Assembly: GCA_045110475.1 (NCBI GenBank)
Contig: JBGCGC010000082.1
Location: forward strand, 1 to 64,000
From: Granulosicoccus sp045110475
GTDB taxonomy: Bacteria; Pseudomonadota; Gammaproteobacteria; Granulosicoccales; Granulosicoccaceae
Direction: 5' to 3'
DNA length: 64,000 nucleotides
Positions 52,241 to 62,534 of the stretch are shown one piece after another; the first letter of the stretch is position 1, and the number at the start of each line of letters is the position of its first letter. The notes under the pieces were generated by a model. It was not told where the DNA came from. It searched no databases and worked only from the letters and a program-made list of their open reading frames with translations. Made by a program: the position numbers and the translations under genes.

Positions 52241-55238
52241 GACCTCAACAACGCTTGCTGGTGGTGCAAACACAAACGCTCACCTGTTTAGCGATGGCGT
52301 GATGCGTGTACACGACGGACTATTGTCAAATGCAGAACCGTTAAGTTTCATATTCAACGACAAACGATACAGTGCTCGTCAGGGCGATACGCTGGCATCC
52401 GCACTACTGGCCAACGGTCAGACACTGGTGGCTCGTTCATTCAAATATCACCGGCCGCGTGGAATCTTCAGCGCCGGACCGGAAGAACCCAATGCGTTGG
52501 TACACCTGCGTACCGGCGCTCACCGCGAGCCGAACACCCGCGCCACCGTCACCGAGATCTTTGATGGTCTGGAGGCGTCCAGTCAGAATCATATAGGGCC
52601 GCTTAATTTCGATGTCATGGCCTTCAACGACCACCTGTCATCGTTTCTCAGCGCCGGCTTTTACTACAAGACATTCATGTGGCCCAAGGGCTTTTGGGAA
52701 AAAGTGTATGAGCCGGTCATCAGATCAGCGGCAGGTCTGGGTTCGCTGTCCATGCTTGAGGATCCGGATACCTACGACAAAGGTTTTCTGCACGCAGACT
52801 TGCTTATCATCGGCGCCGGGCCTGCGGGTATCAGCGCTGCACTTACTGCAGGACGCGCGGGTCTGCGTATTATCATCGCTGACGAGGACTTCCTGCCAGG
52901 CGGACGACTTAACAATGAGATCTGCGAAGTAGACAATCTGTCAGGTGCATCCTGGGCAAGTCAAAGCATGCAAGAGCTTGCCTCACTACCCAACGTCAGG
53001 GTACTCACTCGCACCACGGTCTTCGGCGGTTATGATCACGGCATCTATGGCGCGCTTGAGCGCTGCACCGACCATCTGGCTGACAGTCACGGTAGGCCGC
53101 GACAAGTGCTTTGGCGGATATACAGCCAGCGCGTCCTGCTGTGCAGTGGAGCCACAGAACGTGCCATGGCATTCAGCAATAACGACAGACCCGGCATCAT
53201 GCTCGCCGGTGCAGTGCGCAGTTACCTCAATCGCTTCGGGGTCTCCCCAGGACGACAGACAGCGGTTTTCACCAACAACGATGATGGCTGGAGAACAGCG
53301 ATCGACCTTGCCGCTGCCGGTGTCGAGGTCACGGCAATCATCGATACACGCCACATACCCGCACCCTTTGCGATTGCCAACGTGCCTGTTTACATGGGCA
53401 ATCAGGTTCAGGATACGGCGGGTCGTCTGGGCTTGTATTCCATCACACTGACCTCGGGAGAAACCATCTATTGCGACTGTCTGGCGGTATCTGGCGGGTG
53501 GAGCCCAAACGTGCACCTCACCTGCCATCAACGTGGGCGTCCAGTGTGGCGCGACGATAGCGTAGCCTTTGTTCCTGGAGAAAATCTTCCCGGCGGCATG
53601 CAGGTTGCCGGTGCTGCCAACGCAGATATGAGTCTGTCCCAGGCACTGCTCAGTGGTTATGAGCTGGCTGTGCAAATTCTTCAGGCATCGGGTAACAACT
53701 CAAGCCCATCCCCTGCACCTTCTGCCACTGATGAGTCAACACGCATCAGCGCCTACTGGCAAGTACCTGCCAACAAGGGCCGCGCATGGGTTGATTTGCA
53801 GAATGATGTAACAACCAAGGACCTGGCGCTGTCACATCGCGAAGGTTTTCGCTCAGTGGAGCACGCCAAACGCTACACCACACTGGGAATGGCAACAGAT
53901 CAGGGCAAAACCTCCAACGTGCTCGGCCTGGCTGTCATGGCACAGCTTGCCGGGCAAAGTATCCCCGAAACCGGCACTACCATCTTTCGCCCACCCTACA
54001 CGCCTGTTGCCATCGCAGCCTTTGCCGGGCGTTCGCGTGGTAAGCACTTTCGTCCTGTCCGGCACACACCAACCCATGCCTGGGCTGAGGCCAACGGTGC
54101 CTCGTTTACCGAATCCGGTGCCTGGTTACGCGCTGAGTGGTTCGCGCAAGCGGGAGAAAGTCACTGGCGTGACAGCGTGGACCGGGAGGTGCAACAAACC
54201 CGTGAATCGGTGGGTATCTGCGATGTGACAACGCTGGGCAAGATTGATATTCAGGGCAAGGATGCAGCGGCCTTTCTCGATAAGGTTTATGCCAATACCT
54301 TCTCCACCCTGAAAGTTGGCAAGGTTCGCTACGGCCTCATGTTGCGTGAAGACGGCTTCGTCATGGATGATGGCACCACGGCAAGACTCGGTGAACATCA
54401 TTTTCTTATGACCACAACCACCGCCAATGCGGTCAGCGTGTTTCGTCATATGGAATTCTGCAGGCAGGGACTTTGGCCCGACATGGACGTGCACCTGATC
54501 TCGGCAACCGAACAATGGGCGCAGTTCGCTATTGCCGGACCAAACTCACGTCGTTTGCTTGAGTCTGTCGTCGACAAACCCTTCGACATCAGCAACGAAG
54601 GCTTTGCCTTCATGTCTTGTGCAGAGCTCAGCGTTTGCAATGGCACAAAAGCCAGACTGTTCCGTATTTCCTTTTCCGGTGAACTGGCGTACGAACTGGC
54701 GGTACCTGCACGTTACGCACACAGCATGATCGAGGCGCTGATGGATGCGGGTAAAGCCTTCAATGCCATACCCTATGGTCTGGAAGCCCTCGGCGTCATG
54801 CGTATTGAGAAAGGCCATGCAGCCGGCAGCGAGCTCACCGGGCATACCACAGCCATGAATCTGGGGCTTGGCCGCATGGTTGCCGCCGGCAAGGACTGTA
54901 TCGGCAAAGTGTTGTCTCAAAGACCCGCGATGAATGATGATAATGCCATTCGTCTGGTTGGATTTTTGCCCGTCGAAAAATCTCGTAGCCTGCACGCCGG
55001 AGCACACTTCATTGCAAAAGGTGCTGAACGTGTATTGGCAAACGATGAAGGCTGGATGACATCGGTCGCCTGGTCACCCACAGTGCAAAGCTCCATTGGG
55101 CTGGGTTTTATCCGCGACGGCGCCAATCGAATGGGCGAGACAGTGATGGCCTGTGACAGGCTCAGAGACAACGAAACGGAAGTCACCATTGTGTCACCCC
55201 ATTTTGTCGATCCTGATGGAGAGCGTCTGCGTGGATAG
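52233..55238 (+). CDS. soxA: Sarcosine oxidase alpha subunit
   Basis: A 1001-residue subunit. The N-terminal part has the SFKYHRPRGIFSAGPEEPNALV segment of the ferredoxin-like domain, a NAD-binding fold with LLIIGAGPAGISAALTAGRAG (near 195-215), and the C-terminal third (about 610-1000) is a GcvT-like tetrahydrofolate domain (RESVGICDVTTLGKIDIQGKDAAAFLDKVYAN). It accepts the C1 unit from the beta subunit and makes methylene-THF. ATG 52233 overlaps soxD by eight bases; GTG 52218 is less likely. Confidence 0.96.
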   Translation: MAETSTTLAGGANTNAHLFSDGVMRVHDGLLSNAEPLSFIFNDKRYSARQGDTLASALLANGQTLVARSFKYHRPRGIFSAGPEEPNALVHLRTGAHREPNTRATVTEIFDGLEASSQNHIGPLNFDVMAFNDHLSSFLSAGFYYKTFMWPKGFWEKVYEPVIRSAAGLGSLSMLEDPDTYDKGFLHADLLIIGAGPAGISAALTAGRAGLRIIIADEDFLPGGRLNNEICEVDNLSGASWASQSMQELASLPNVRVLTRTTVFGGYDHGIYGALERCTDHLADSHGRPRQVLWRIYSQRVLLCSGATERAMAFSNNDRPGIMLAGAVRSYLNRFGVSPGRQTAVFTNNDDGWRTAIDLAAAGVEVTAIIDTRHIPAPFAIANVPVYMGNQVQDTAGRLGLYSITLTSGETIYCDCLAVSGGWSPNVHLTCHQRGRPVWRDDSVAFVPGENLPGGMQVAGAANADMSLSQALLSGYELAVQILQASGNNSSPSPAPSATDESTRISAYWQVPANKGRAWVDLQNDVTTKDLALSHREGFRSVEHAKRYTTLGMATDQGKTSNVLGLAVMAQLAGQSIPETGTTIFRPPYTPVAIAAFAGRSRGKHFRPVRHTPTHAWAEANGASFTESGAWLRAEWFAQAGESHWRDSVDREVQQTRESVGICDVTTLGKIDIQGKDAAAFLDKVYANTFSTLKVGKVRYGLMLREDGFVMDDGTTARLGEHHFLMTTTTANAVSVFRHMEFCRQGLWPDMDVHLISATEQWAQFAIAGPNSRRLLESVVDKPFDISNEGFAFMSCAELSVCNGTKARLFRISFSGELAYELAVPARYAHSMIEALMDAGKAFNAIPYGLEALGVMRIEKGHAAGSELTGHTTAMNLGLGRMVAAGKDCIGKVLSQRPAMNDDNAIRLVGFLPVEKSRSLHAGAHFIAKGAERVLANDEGWMTSVAWSPTVQSSIGLGFIRDGANRMGETVMACDRLRDNETEVTIVSPHFVDPDGERLRG

Positions 55239-55866
55239 CGCCACATTGTCAGCGAAAAGTCCACTGGGTGGCTATGCACACACCTTTGACGATACTGAGG
55301 TGCGGGAAATACCGACGTTGGTCATTGTGTCCATCAGCGTGCCGCGTGACGGGATGAACAAACTGGAGAAGAAACTGGAATCACTCTGGCAGGTATCGTT
55401 TCCGACAACCGGTGCTTGCACAAGAATCAAGAATACCGGTACGTTAGGCTCTGTAACCGAGCTTGTATTGTATGGTCTGCAATCAGACCAGTGCTTTCTG
55501 GTGGCGGAACCTCAAGGCAGCTCTTCACAAGCCATCATGGATCATGTTCATGCTTCACTGGGTAACGTCGCCTATCTGACTGATCAATCAGATAGCTGGG
55601 CAGTACTGGATGTGCAAGGTCCTCTGACACTGCGCGCCATGGAACGTATCTGTATGCTCGATCTGGATTCACTGTCAACACTACAGGTGGCGCGTACGAC
55701 GATGGAACACCTGTCCGTTATTGTCGAAAAATCAGGGCATCATCACGTAAGGTTGTATTCACCACGTTCGTCAGCCTCGGATTTTCTGCATGCAGTGACA
55801 ACATCTTTGGCCAATGTACAGAACAATCCGCAGGACCAGAAACAAGAATTTATTACAAAGGAATGA
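55231..55866 (+). CDS. soxG: Sarcosine oxidase gamma subunit
   Basis: A subunit of about 211 residues with the SPLGG start region and a GcvT-like fold without catalytic features (YLTDQSDSWAVLDVQGPLTLRAMERIC). It completes the soxBDAG tetramer. I chose GTG 55231, which has GGAG nine bases upstream and overlaps soxA by eight bases, matching the soxD-soxA overlap; ATG 55216 is an alternative. The C-terminal tail is rich in Gln, Asn and Lys. Confidence 0.88.
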   Translation: MDSATLSAKSPLGGYAHTFDDTEVREIPTLVIVSISVPRDGMNKLEKKLESLWQVSFPTTGACTRIKNTGTLGSVTELVLYGLQSDQCFLVAEPQGSSSQAIMDHVHASLGNVAYLTDQSDSWAVLDVQGPLTLRAMERICMLDLDSLSTLQVARTTMEHLSVIVEKSGHHHVRLYSPRSSASDFLHAVTTSLANVQNNPQDQKQEFITKE

Positions 55867-56006
55867 CTATCGGTTTCAGCCTATATCACTCCATAGGATA
55901 AGAAGGATCAGACCTCACTGTAAGACAACGTTGTCTTGCCGCATAAGGTTTGATAAAAACAAGAACACGGCTAATCAAAAAAGCCGAACAAAGAGGAAAC
56001 AAGACT

Positions 56007-57710
56007 GTGGCAACTGCTCCAGACAAGATCAACCAAAAGCAAGGCGTCTGGAAATCCGGCCGCGGCAAGGGTAAACACCGGCCCAAGGGACGCCCACTGG
56101 ATGATCTGGCGCTGTCACAGCTCCGGACATTGCTTGGCACACGCGAGCGGCGTGCGGATTTGCTGATCGAACACCTGCACCTGATTCAGGACGCCTATGG
56201 CCATATCTCTGCACCCCATATCCGTGCGCTGGCTGAAGAGATGCGCATGTCACAGGCCGAGGTGTATGAGGTAGCCACTTTCTACGCACACTTCGACGTC
56301 ATTGGCGATGATGAAGCTCCACCACCAGCGTTAACGATCAGAGTCTGCGATTCACTATCGTGCGAGCTCGCAGGAGCACAGCAACTCAAGCAAGCGCTGG
56401 AATCTGACCTGGATGCCAGCCAGGTGCGGGTTGTCCGCGCGCCATGTATGGGACGATGTGATACAGCGCCCACCGTCGAACTGGGTCATCGGCATATTGA
56501 CTTTGCCACTGTTGAATCAATCAATGAGGCGATTGACAGCGGTGACACGCATGCTCGCATTCCCGACTATCAAACGCTGGAGACGTACCGCGCAGCCGGT
56601 GGATACGATTCACTGGAGATGCTTCGTAATGGCCAGCGTAGTGTCGATGATGTGCAGAACGCCCTGCTCGAATCCGGACTTCGCGGTCTGGGGGGCGCGG
56701 GTTTCCCCAGTGGAAAAAAATGGTCATTCGTACGCGCCGAAGAAGGCCCGCGTTATGTTGCAGTGAATGGTGACGAGGGTGAGCCCGGAACCTTCAAGGA
56801 CCGCTACTATCTTGAACGCGAACCTCACCTGTTTCTGGAAGGGCTTCTCATTGCAGCGCATGCGGTCGATGCGGCACGTGCCTTTATCTACATGCGCGAT
56901 GAATACCCGGCAGTTCTGCACATCCTCGACAAAGAGATAAACGCGATGCAAAACGCCGGACTAATAGAGCCCGGTTATATAGAAGTTCGCCGCGGTGCAG
57001 GCGCCTACATCTGCGGTGAAGAATCCGCCATGATCGAATCCATCGAAGGCAAGCGTGGACTGCCGAGGCATCGCCCACCCTACGTGGCGCAAAAAGGACT
57101 TTTCGATCGTCCGACACTGGTGCACAACATCGAGACCCTTCACTGGATTGCACGTATTACTCGCGAAGGTCCGCGGATACTTAATACGGTAGAGAAAAAC
57201 GGGCGCAAGGGATTGCGCAGCTACAGTGTATCCGGAAGAATAAAAAACCCCGGTATAAAACTGCTTCCTGCAGGCTCGACAATCATAGATATCATCGACG
57301 CGTCCGGCGGCATGCTCGACGGTCATACGTTCAAGGCCTATCAGCCAGGCGGACCGTCCTCTGGCCTGTTACCCGCCAGCCTTGATTCAGTGCCTCTGGA
57401 TTTCGATACCTTGCAAGCTCATGGTTCGTTTATCGGTTCAGCAGCGGTTGTCGTCCTGTCTGACAAAGACAAGGCTCGGGATGCCGCTTTAAATATGTTG
57501 CGCTTTTTCGAAGATGAAAGTTGTGGCCAATGCACCCCGTGCAGAGTCGGATGCGAAAAAGCGGTCAAACTCATGGAAAAGGACACATGGGATACACAAT
57601 TGCTTGAAGAGCTGTCCACCGTTATGGTCGACGCCTCAATCTGTGGCCTGGGTCAGGCAGCTCCTAATCCCATACGGCTTGTCATGAAGCACTTCGCGGA
57701 GGAAATCTAG
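56007..57710 (+). CDS. fdsB: NAD-dependent formate dehydrogenase, fused gamma-beta (NuoE-NuoF-like) subunit
   Basis: A 567-residue fusion. Residues about 35-165 are NuoE/FdsG-like with [2Fe-2S] cysteines at 114, 119, 147 and 151. The rest is NuoF/FdsB-like with the FMN/NADH loop GLGGAGFPSGKKW, GDEGEPGTFKDRYYLER and the [4Fe-4S] motif SCGQCTPCRVGC near the end. It passes electrons from the alpha subunit to NAD. The fused design is that of Fdh1B of methylotrophs. GTG 56007 follows AGAGGA; the frame opens further upstream but without a better start. The next gene begins at the adjoining base. Confidence 0.92.
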   Translation: MATAPDKINQKQGVWKSGRGKGKHRPKGRPLDDLALSQLRTLLGTRERRADLLIEHLHLIQDAYGHISAPHIRALAEEMRMSQAEVYEVATFYAHFDVIGDDEAPPPALTIRVCDSLSCELAGAQQLKQALESDLDASQVRVVRAPCMGRCDTAPTVELGHRHIDFATVESINEAIDSGDTHARIPDYQTLETYRAAGGYDSLEMLRNGQRSVDDVQNALLESGLRGLGGAGFPSGKKWSFVRAEEGPRYVAVNGDEGEPGTFKDRYYLEREPHLFLEGLLIAAHAVDAARAFIYMRDEYPAVLHILDKEINAMQNAGLIEPGYIEVRRGAGAYICGEESAMIESIEGKRGLPRHRPPYVAQKGLFDRPTLVHNIETLHWIARITREGPRILNTVEKNGRKGLRSYSVSGRIKNPGIKLLPAGSTIIDIIDASGGMLDGHTFKAYQPGGPSSGLLPASLDSVPLDFDTLQAHGSFIGSAAVVVLSDKDKARDAALNMLRFFEDESCGQCTPCRVGCEKAVKLMEKDTWDTQLLEELSTVMVDASICGLGQAAPNPIRLVMKHFAEEI

Positions 57711-60536
57711 ATGTCTCACTCAGGCACGTCAACATCAAGCGAAACGCATAAGCAGCCCACGCCCATGGTGACATTCACACTCGATGGCAAATCGGTCACT
57801 GCCAGCGCTGACGAATCCCTCTGGCAGATAGCCAAACGCGAAGGCAACACGCTGCCGCATCTTTGCTACGCCGATGAACCCGGCTATCGCTCGGATGGTA
57901 ACTGCCGCGCCTGTATGGTGGAAATAGAAGGCGAGCGTGTGCTGGCCGCATCGTGTATTCGTACACCGGCAGAAGGCATGGTGGTTAACACGAATAGTCC
58001 TCGTGCAACAGCATCACGCAAAATGGTCGTGGAGCTGCTACTTGCCGATCAGCCGCAACAAAGCAGCGCCCGCGACCAATCCTCGCAGTTATGGTCCATG
58101 GCCACAACGCAAGGGCTGAGCGACAGTCGCTTCCCTAAAGTCACTATCGATCAAGTGCCACTGCTTGACGATTCGCATGTTGCCATGCGCGTCAACCTTG
58201 ATGCTTGCATACATTGTAATCTGTGTGTTCGCGCCTGCCGCGAAGTGCAAGTCAACGATGTCATTGGTATGTCCGGACGTGGTCGCAATGCCCGTATCAC
58301 TTTCGATCAGGCTGATCCCATGGGCGATAGCACGTGTGTCGCTTGTGGCGAATGTGTTCAGGCCTGCCCCACCGGAGCACTGATGCCTGGCAGCGCCATT
58401 GATGAAGCTCAGATTGGCGATAGCAAGGCATATGACAAGGAAGTAGAGTCGGTGTGCCCTTACTGCGGCGTCGGATGCCAGCTAAGCTTCAAGGTGCGTG
58501 ATCAGAAAATCATGTGGGTGGACGGTGTCAATGGCCCATCGAACGAGCAACGGCTGTGTGTCAAGGGTCGCTTCGGATTTGACTATATTGCACACCCGCA
58601 TCGTTTAAAGACCCCGCTCATAAGGCGACAGGACGCTCCACCCAAGGGGCTCAATATCAATCCCGGCAATCTCATGGAGTTCTTCCGCGAAGCGAGCTGG
58701 GATGAAGCGCTGGATCTTGCGGCAGGTAAAATGGCGCACCTGCGCGACACACAAGGCGGTGAGACCATTGCAGGATTTGGTTCAGCCAAGTGCTCCAACG
58801 AGGAGGCCTATCTTTTCCAGAAGCTCATACGTACCGGTCTTGGGCATAACAACGTAGATCACTGCACTCGCCTGTGTCACGCCTCGTCAGTTTCTGCCTT
58901 GCTGGAGAACGTCGGCTCAGGGGCAGTGACGGCGACGTTCAACGAAATTGAAAATGCAGACTGTGCGATTGTCATTGGTGCAAATCCCATCGAAAACCAC
59001 CCGGTTGCGGCAACGTTCTTCAAACAGTTCACCAAACGCGGTGGCAAGCTGATCGTAATGGACCCACGCGGCATGGGACTGAGCCGCTATGCAACACATA
59101 AGTTGCAATTCAAACCTGGTAGTGATGTGGCGATGCTCAATGCCATCATGCATACCATTGTCGAAGAAGAGCTTTTCGACGTGCAGTATATTCAGGGATT
59201 CACTGAAGGCTTCGACGCCATGCGCCAGCACCTGAAGGGCTTCCCACCTGAAAAGATGTCAGCTATTTGCGGTATCGAGGCAGAGACGCTTAAAACCGTC
59301 GCCAGAACCTTCGCCACCTCTCGTGCTGCCATGATCTTCTGGGGTATGGGTGTGTCACAGCACATTCACGGTACTGACAACTCTCGCTGCCTGATCTCCC
59401 TTGCCCTGATGTGCGGCCAGATTGGACGCCCGGGGGCAGGCTTGCATCCATTGCGTGGTCAGAACAATGTCCAGGGTGCATCCGATGCTGGCCTTATCCC
59501 CATGTTTCTGCCGGACTATCAGAGTGTTGAAGACAATGGTGTACGCTCTATCTTTGCCGAGATTTGGGGGAACGATGACTACTCTCGCAAGAAAGGCCTG
59601 ACGGTTGTTGAAATCATGGATGCCGTGCATGCAGACAAAATTAAAAGTCTTTATGTGCTCGGTGAAAATCCCGCCATGTCAGACCCGGATGTCGATCACG
59701 CACGCAGTGCCCTTGCAAAGCTGGAGCATCTGGTCGTGCAGGATATCTTTCTCACAGAAACCGCTAATTTTGCTGATGTGATTCTTCCAGCAGCGGCCTG
59801 GCCAGAAAAAACCGGTACGGTCACGAACACCAATCGACAGGTACAGATGGGTCGGCCAGCAGTACCACCGCCGGGAGAGGCACGAGAGGACTGGTGGATA
59901 ACCACTGAGCTGGCAAAGCGACTCGGCCTTGAGTGGACCTACACACACCCGAAAGAAGTATTCGCCGAGATGAAATTGTCCATGCATTCGTTGGACAACA
60001 TCACCTGGGAACGGCTGGAAACCGAAGCGGTCACCTACCCTAGCCTGACCCCGGACGATCCCGGTCAGGCTATCGTCTTTGGCGACGGTTTTCCGAGAAA
60101 AGAGGGGCGCGCAAAATTCACTCCGGCTTCGGTCATACCTCCGGCTGAAGTGCCTGATGAACAGTACCCTATGGTTCTGATCACCGGTCGCCAGCTTGAA
60201 CACTGGCATACCGGCTCCATGACAAGGCGCACCACGGTGCTTGATGCACTGGAACCCGAAGCCAATTGCTCGTTGCACCCGAAAACACTTAGAGCCATGG
60301 GCGCGGAAGCTGGCGACCGGGTATGCATCAAGACACGACGTGGCTCAATCGAGGTCATGGCGCGTGCAGATCGAGCGGTTGCTGAGGGTCAGGTGTTCAT
60401 GCCATTTGCCTACGTGGAGGCTGCAGCCAATACCCTTACCAATCCTGTGCTTGATCCATTTGGCAAGATACCGGAGTTCAAGTATTCAGCCGCCAGCGTC
60501 AGTCTTGTAGAAGAAGAAAGTGAAGTGGCTGAATAA
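57711..60536 (+). CDS. fdsA: NAD-dependent formate dehydrogenase alpha (molybdenum/tungsten) subunit
   Basis: A 941-residue catalytic subunit: N-terminal [2Fe-2S] ferredoxin domain (C52, C65, C68, C82), a His/Cys segment, two [4Fe-4S] clusters (CIHCNLCVRAC 166-176 and CVACGECVQACP 209-220), a third at CPYCGVGC (249-256), then the molybdopterin domains. The metal ligand is Cys389 followed by His390 in DHCTRLCHAS, so this is a Cys, not a selenocysteine, enzyme. It oxidises formate to CO2 in the cytoplasm. It pairs with the preceding gene; no fdhD/fdsC maturation gene or third subunit lies nearby. The start has GGAGGA eight bases upstream. Confidence 0.94.
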   Translation: MSHSGTSTSSETHKQPTPMVTFTLDGKSVTASADESLWQIAKREGNTLPHLCYADEPGYRSDGNCRACMVEIEGERVLAASCIRTPAEGMVVNTNSPRATASRKMVVELLLADQPQQSSARDQSSQLWSMATTQGLSDSRFPKVTIDQVPLLDDSHVAMRVNLDACIHCNLCVRACREVQVNDVIGMSGRGRNARITFDQADPMGDSTCVACGECVQACPTGALMPGSAIDEAQIGDSKAYDKEVESVCPYCGVGCQLSFKVRDQKIMWVDGVNGPSNEQRLCVKGRFGFDYIAHPHRLKTPLIRRQDAPPKGLNINPGNLMEFFREASWDEALDLAAGKMAHLRDTQGGETIAGFGSAKCSNEEAYLFQKLIRTGLGHNNVDHCTRLCHASSVSALLENVGSGAVTATFNEIENADCAIVIGANPIENHPVAATFFKQFTKRGGKLIVMDPRGMGLSRYATHKLQFKPGSDVAMLNAIMHTIVEEELFDVQYIQGFTEGFDAMRQHLKGFPPEKMSAICGIEAETLKTVARTFATSRAAMIFWGMGVSQHIHGTDNSRCLISLALMCGQIGRPGAGLHPLRGQNNVQGASDAGLIPMFLPDYQSVEDNGVRSIFAEIWGNDDYSRKKGLTVVEIMDAVHADKIKSLYVLGENPAMSDPDVDHARSALAKLEHLVVQDIFLTETANFADVILPAAAWPEKTGTVTNTNRQVQMGRPAVPPPGEAREDWWITTELAKRLGLEWTYTHPKEVFAEMKLSMHSLDNITWERLETEAVTYPSLTPDDPGQAIVFGDGFPRKEGRAKFTPASVIPPAEVPDEQYPMVLITGRQLEHWHTGSMTRRTTVLDALEPEANCSLHPKTLRAMGAEAGDRVCIKTRRGSIEVMARADRAVAEGQVFMPFAYVEAAANTLTNPVLDPFGKIPEFKYSAASVSLVEEESEVAE

Positions 60537-60702
60537 GAACAGGCTGTCTATTGGCTGGATCTTCATGGTGCGCCTGCATGTCTTGCTTCGATACGCAAGC
60601 GTCGTGGTATGTAGAGTCAAGACCGATGGACAAATTCACAAACACCCATAACCAACAATAACGCAGTCAATGATATGAACTGCAACCACAGGGACAACAC
60701 AC

Positions 60703-62379
60703 ATGGCACACCTGACAGACATCGAAATTGCTCGCGCCGCCGACAAGAAACAAATTCAGGAGATTGGCAAAAAGCTGGGTATCGGCAGTGAACACTTACT
60801 ACCGTATGGTCACGACAAGGCCAAGGTCTCGGCAGAGTTCATTGCCGCTCAGGCTGATAAGCCTAATGGAAAACTGATACTGGTAACCGCTATCAATCCA
60901 ACGCCTGCGGGCGAAGGCAAAACCACCACCACAGTCGGTCTCGGTGACGGTCTTAACGCGATCGGCAAGAAAGCGGCCGTCTGTATTCGAGAAGCCTCGC
61001 TCGGACCATGTTTCGGTATGAAAGGTGGGGCAGCCGGCGGCGGCTACGCGCAAGTCATTCCGATGGAAGAGATGAACCTGCATTTCACAGGCGATTTTCA
61101 CGCAATAACATCAGCGCATAATCTGCTCTCGGCCATGATCGACAATCATATCTATTGGGGCAACCAGCTGGAGATCGATTCACGCCGGGTTGTGTGGCGA
61201 CGAGTGGTTGATATGAATGATCGCGCCTTGCGCCAGATAACCACCAGCCTGGGTGGTGCCACCAACGGCTTTCCTCGCGAAGCCGGCTTTGATATTACGG
61301 TTGCCTCTGAAGTCATGGCCATCCTGTGTTTATCCAATGATCTTGCCGATCTGGAAAAGCGACTGGGTGACATCATCGTCGCTTACAAACGCGATCTGAC
61401 ACCGATCTACTGTCGCGACATCAAGGCCGATGGCGCGATGACCGTGCTACTCAAAGATGCCATGCAACCTAACCTTGTTCAAACTCTGGAAAACAATCCG
61501 GCATTTGTACATGGCGGTCCATTTGCCAATATTGCCCACGGTTGTAACTCGGTCGTGGCTACCAAGACTGCGCTGAAGCTGGCAGATTACGTCGTGACCG
61601 AAGCGGGTTTTGGTGCGGATCTCGGTGCTGAGAAGTTCATGAATATCAAATGTCGCAAGGCTGGTCTTGCTCCGGATGCCGTTGTGATAGTGGCAACAGT
61701 CCGCGCCATGAAGATGAATGGCGGTGTTGCAAAGGAAGATTTGGGCACAGAAAATGTAGAGGCCGTAAATAGTGGTTGTGCCAACCTGGGCCGTCACATC
61801 GAGAACGTTAAATCCTTCGGTGTACCAGCAGTGGTTGCGATCAACCATTTCGTCACTGACACCGATGCTGAAGTTGCGGCTGTTAAAGCCTACGTTGAGT
61901 CACTTGGCTCCGAAGCCATCTTGTGCAAGCACTGGGCACATGGGTCAAAGGGCACTGAAGAGCTGGCAAAAAGGATCGTGGAAATAGCCGAAAGTGGTGA
62001 GTCCCGGTTCAACGTCCTGTATCCGGACGAGATGCCGTTGTTCGAAAAAATTGAAACGATTGCCAAACAGATCTATCGAGCCGATGAGGTGCTCGCTGAC
62101 AAGAAAGTGCGCGACCAACTAAAGCAGTGGGAAGAAGCTGGCTACGGTCATTTGCCGATTTGTATGGCCAAGACACAGTACAGTTTCACCACTGATGAGA
62201 CCTTGCGTGGCGCACCTACCGGGCATTCTGTACCGGTGCGAGAGGTGCGGCTATCGGCAGGAGCAGGCTTTATCGTGGTCGTTTGTGGTGCAATCATGAC
62301 TATGCCTGGTCTGCCTCGACAGCCTTCTGCAGAAGTTATCCGCCTCAACGATGGCGGCGAAGTAGAAGGGTTATTCTAG
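60703..62379 (+). CDS. fhs: Formate-tetrahydrofolate ligase
   Basis: A 558-residue ligase with the ATP-binding loop PTPAGEGKTTTTVGLGDGL near residue 65 and EASLGPCFGMKGGAAGGGYAQVIPMEEMNLHFTGDFHA after it. It interconverts formate plus THF and 10-formyl-THF at the cost or gain of ATP. Next to sarcosine oxidase and formate dehydrogenase it may run toward formate to drain C1 units, as proposed for marine bacteria that oxidise methylated compounds. folD is not in the window. A hairpin follows at 62409. Confidence 0.97.
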   Translation: MAHLTDIEIARAADKKQIQEIGKKLGIGSEHLLPYGHDKAKVSAEFIAAQADKPNGKLILVTAINPTPAGEGKTTTTVGLGDGLNAIGKKAAVCIREASLGPCFGMKGGAAGGGYAQVIPMEEMNLHFTGDFHAITSAHNLLSAMIDNHIYWGNQLEIDSRRVVWRRVVDMNDRALRQITTSLGGATNGFPREAGFDITVASEVMAILCLSNDLADLEKRLGDIIVAYKRDLTPIYCRDIKADGAMTVLLKDAMQPNLVQTLENNPAFVHGGPFANIAHGCNSVVATKTALKLADYVVTEAGFGADLGAEKFMNIKCRKAGLAPDAVVIVATVRAMKMNGGVAKEDLGTENVEAVNSGCANLGRHIENVKSFGVPAVVAINHFVTDTDAEVAAVKAYVESLGSEAILCKHWAHGSKGTEELAKRIVEIAESGESRFNVLYPDEMPLFEKIETIAKQIYRADEVLADKKVRDQLKQWEEAGYGHLPICMAKTQYSFTTDETLRGAPTGHSVPVREVRLSAGAGFIVVVCGAIMTMPGLPRQPSAEVIRLNDGGEVEGLF

Positions 62380-62408
62380 AAAAAAATTCTGGCGCACTGA
62401 CTTGCATG

Positions 62409-62434
62409 CTGTTACCACCGGACGGTGGTAACAG
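62409..62434. terminator. Strong hairpin after fhs
   Basis: Bases 62409-62420 and 62423-62434 are perfect 12-bp reverse complements separated by two bases. It starts 29 bp after the fhs stop. Only a weak TT follows, so it may act as a stabiliser or imperfect intrinsic terminator. Confidence 0.55.
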
Positions 62435-62534
62435 TTAACGATTGTTAGCGGCTCTCTAAAATATCAGCTGGTTTAATTATCGGCGTGGCGACTATAATTC
62501 AGCAACTAAAGCATACACAGTGAACTGAACCGTC

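Noticed and set aside
52986..53675. Minus-strand 229-codon ORF inside soxA
   Set aside because: Opposite-strand shadow of a well-conserved gene; sequence has no family resemblance.
60537..60702. Possible riboswitch or tRNA upstream of fhs
   Set aside because: Only a weak local stem around 60580-60603 is seen; no THF-riboswitch core or tRNA cloverleaf can be drawn.
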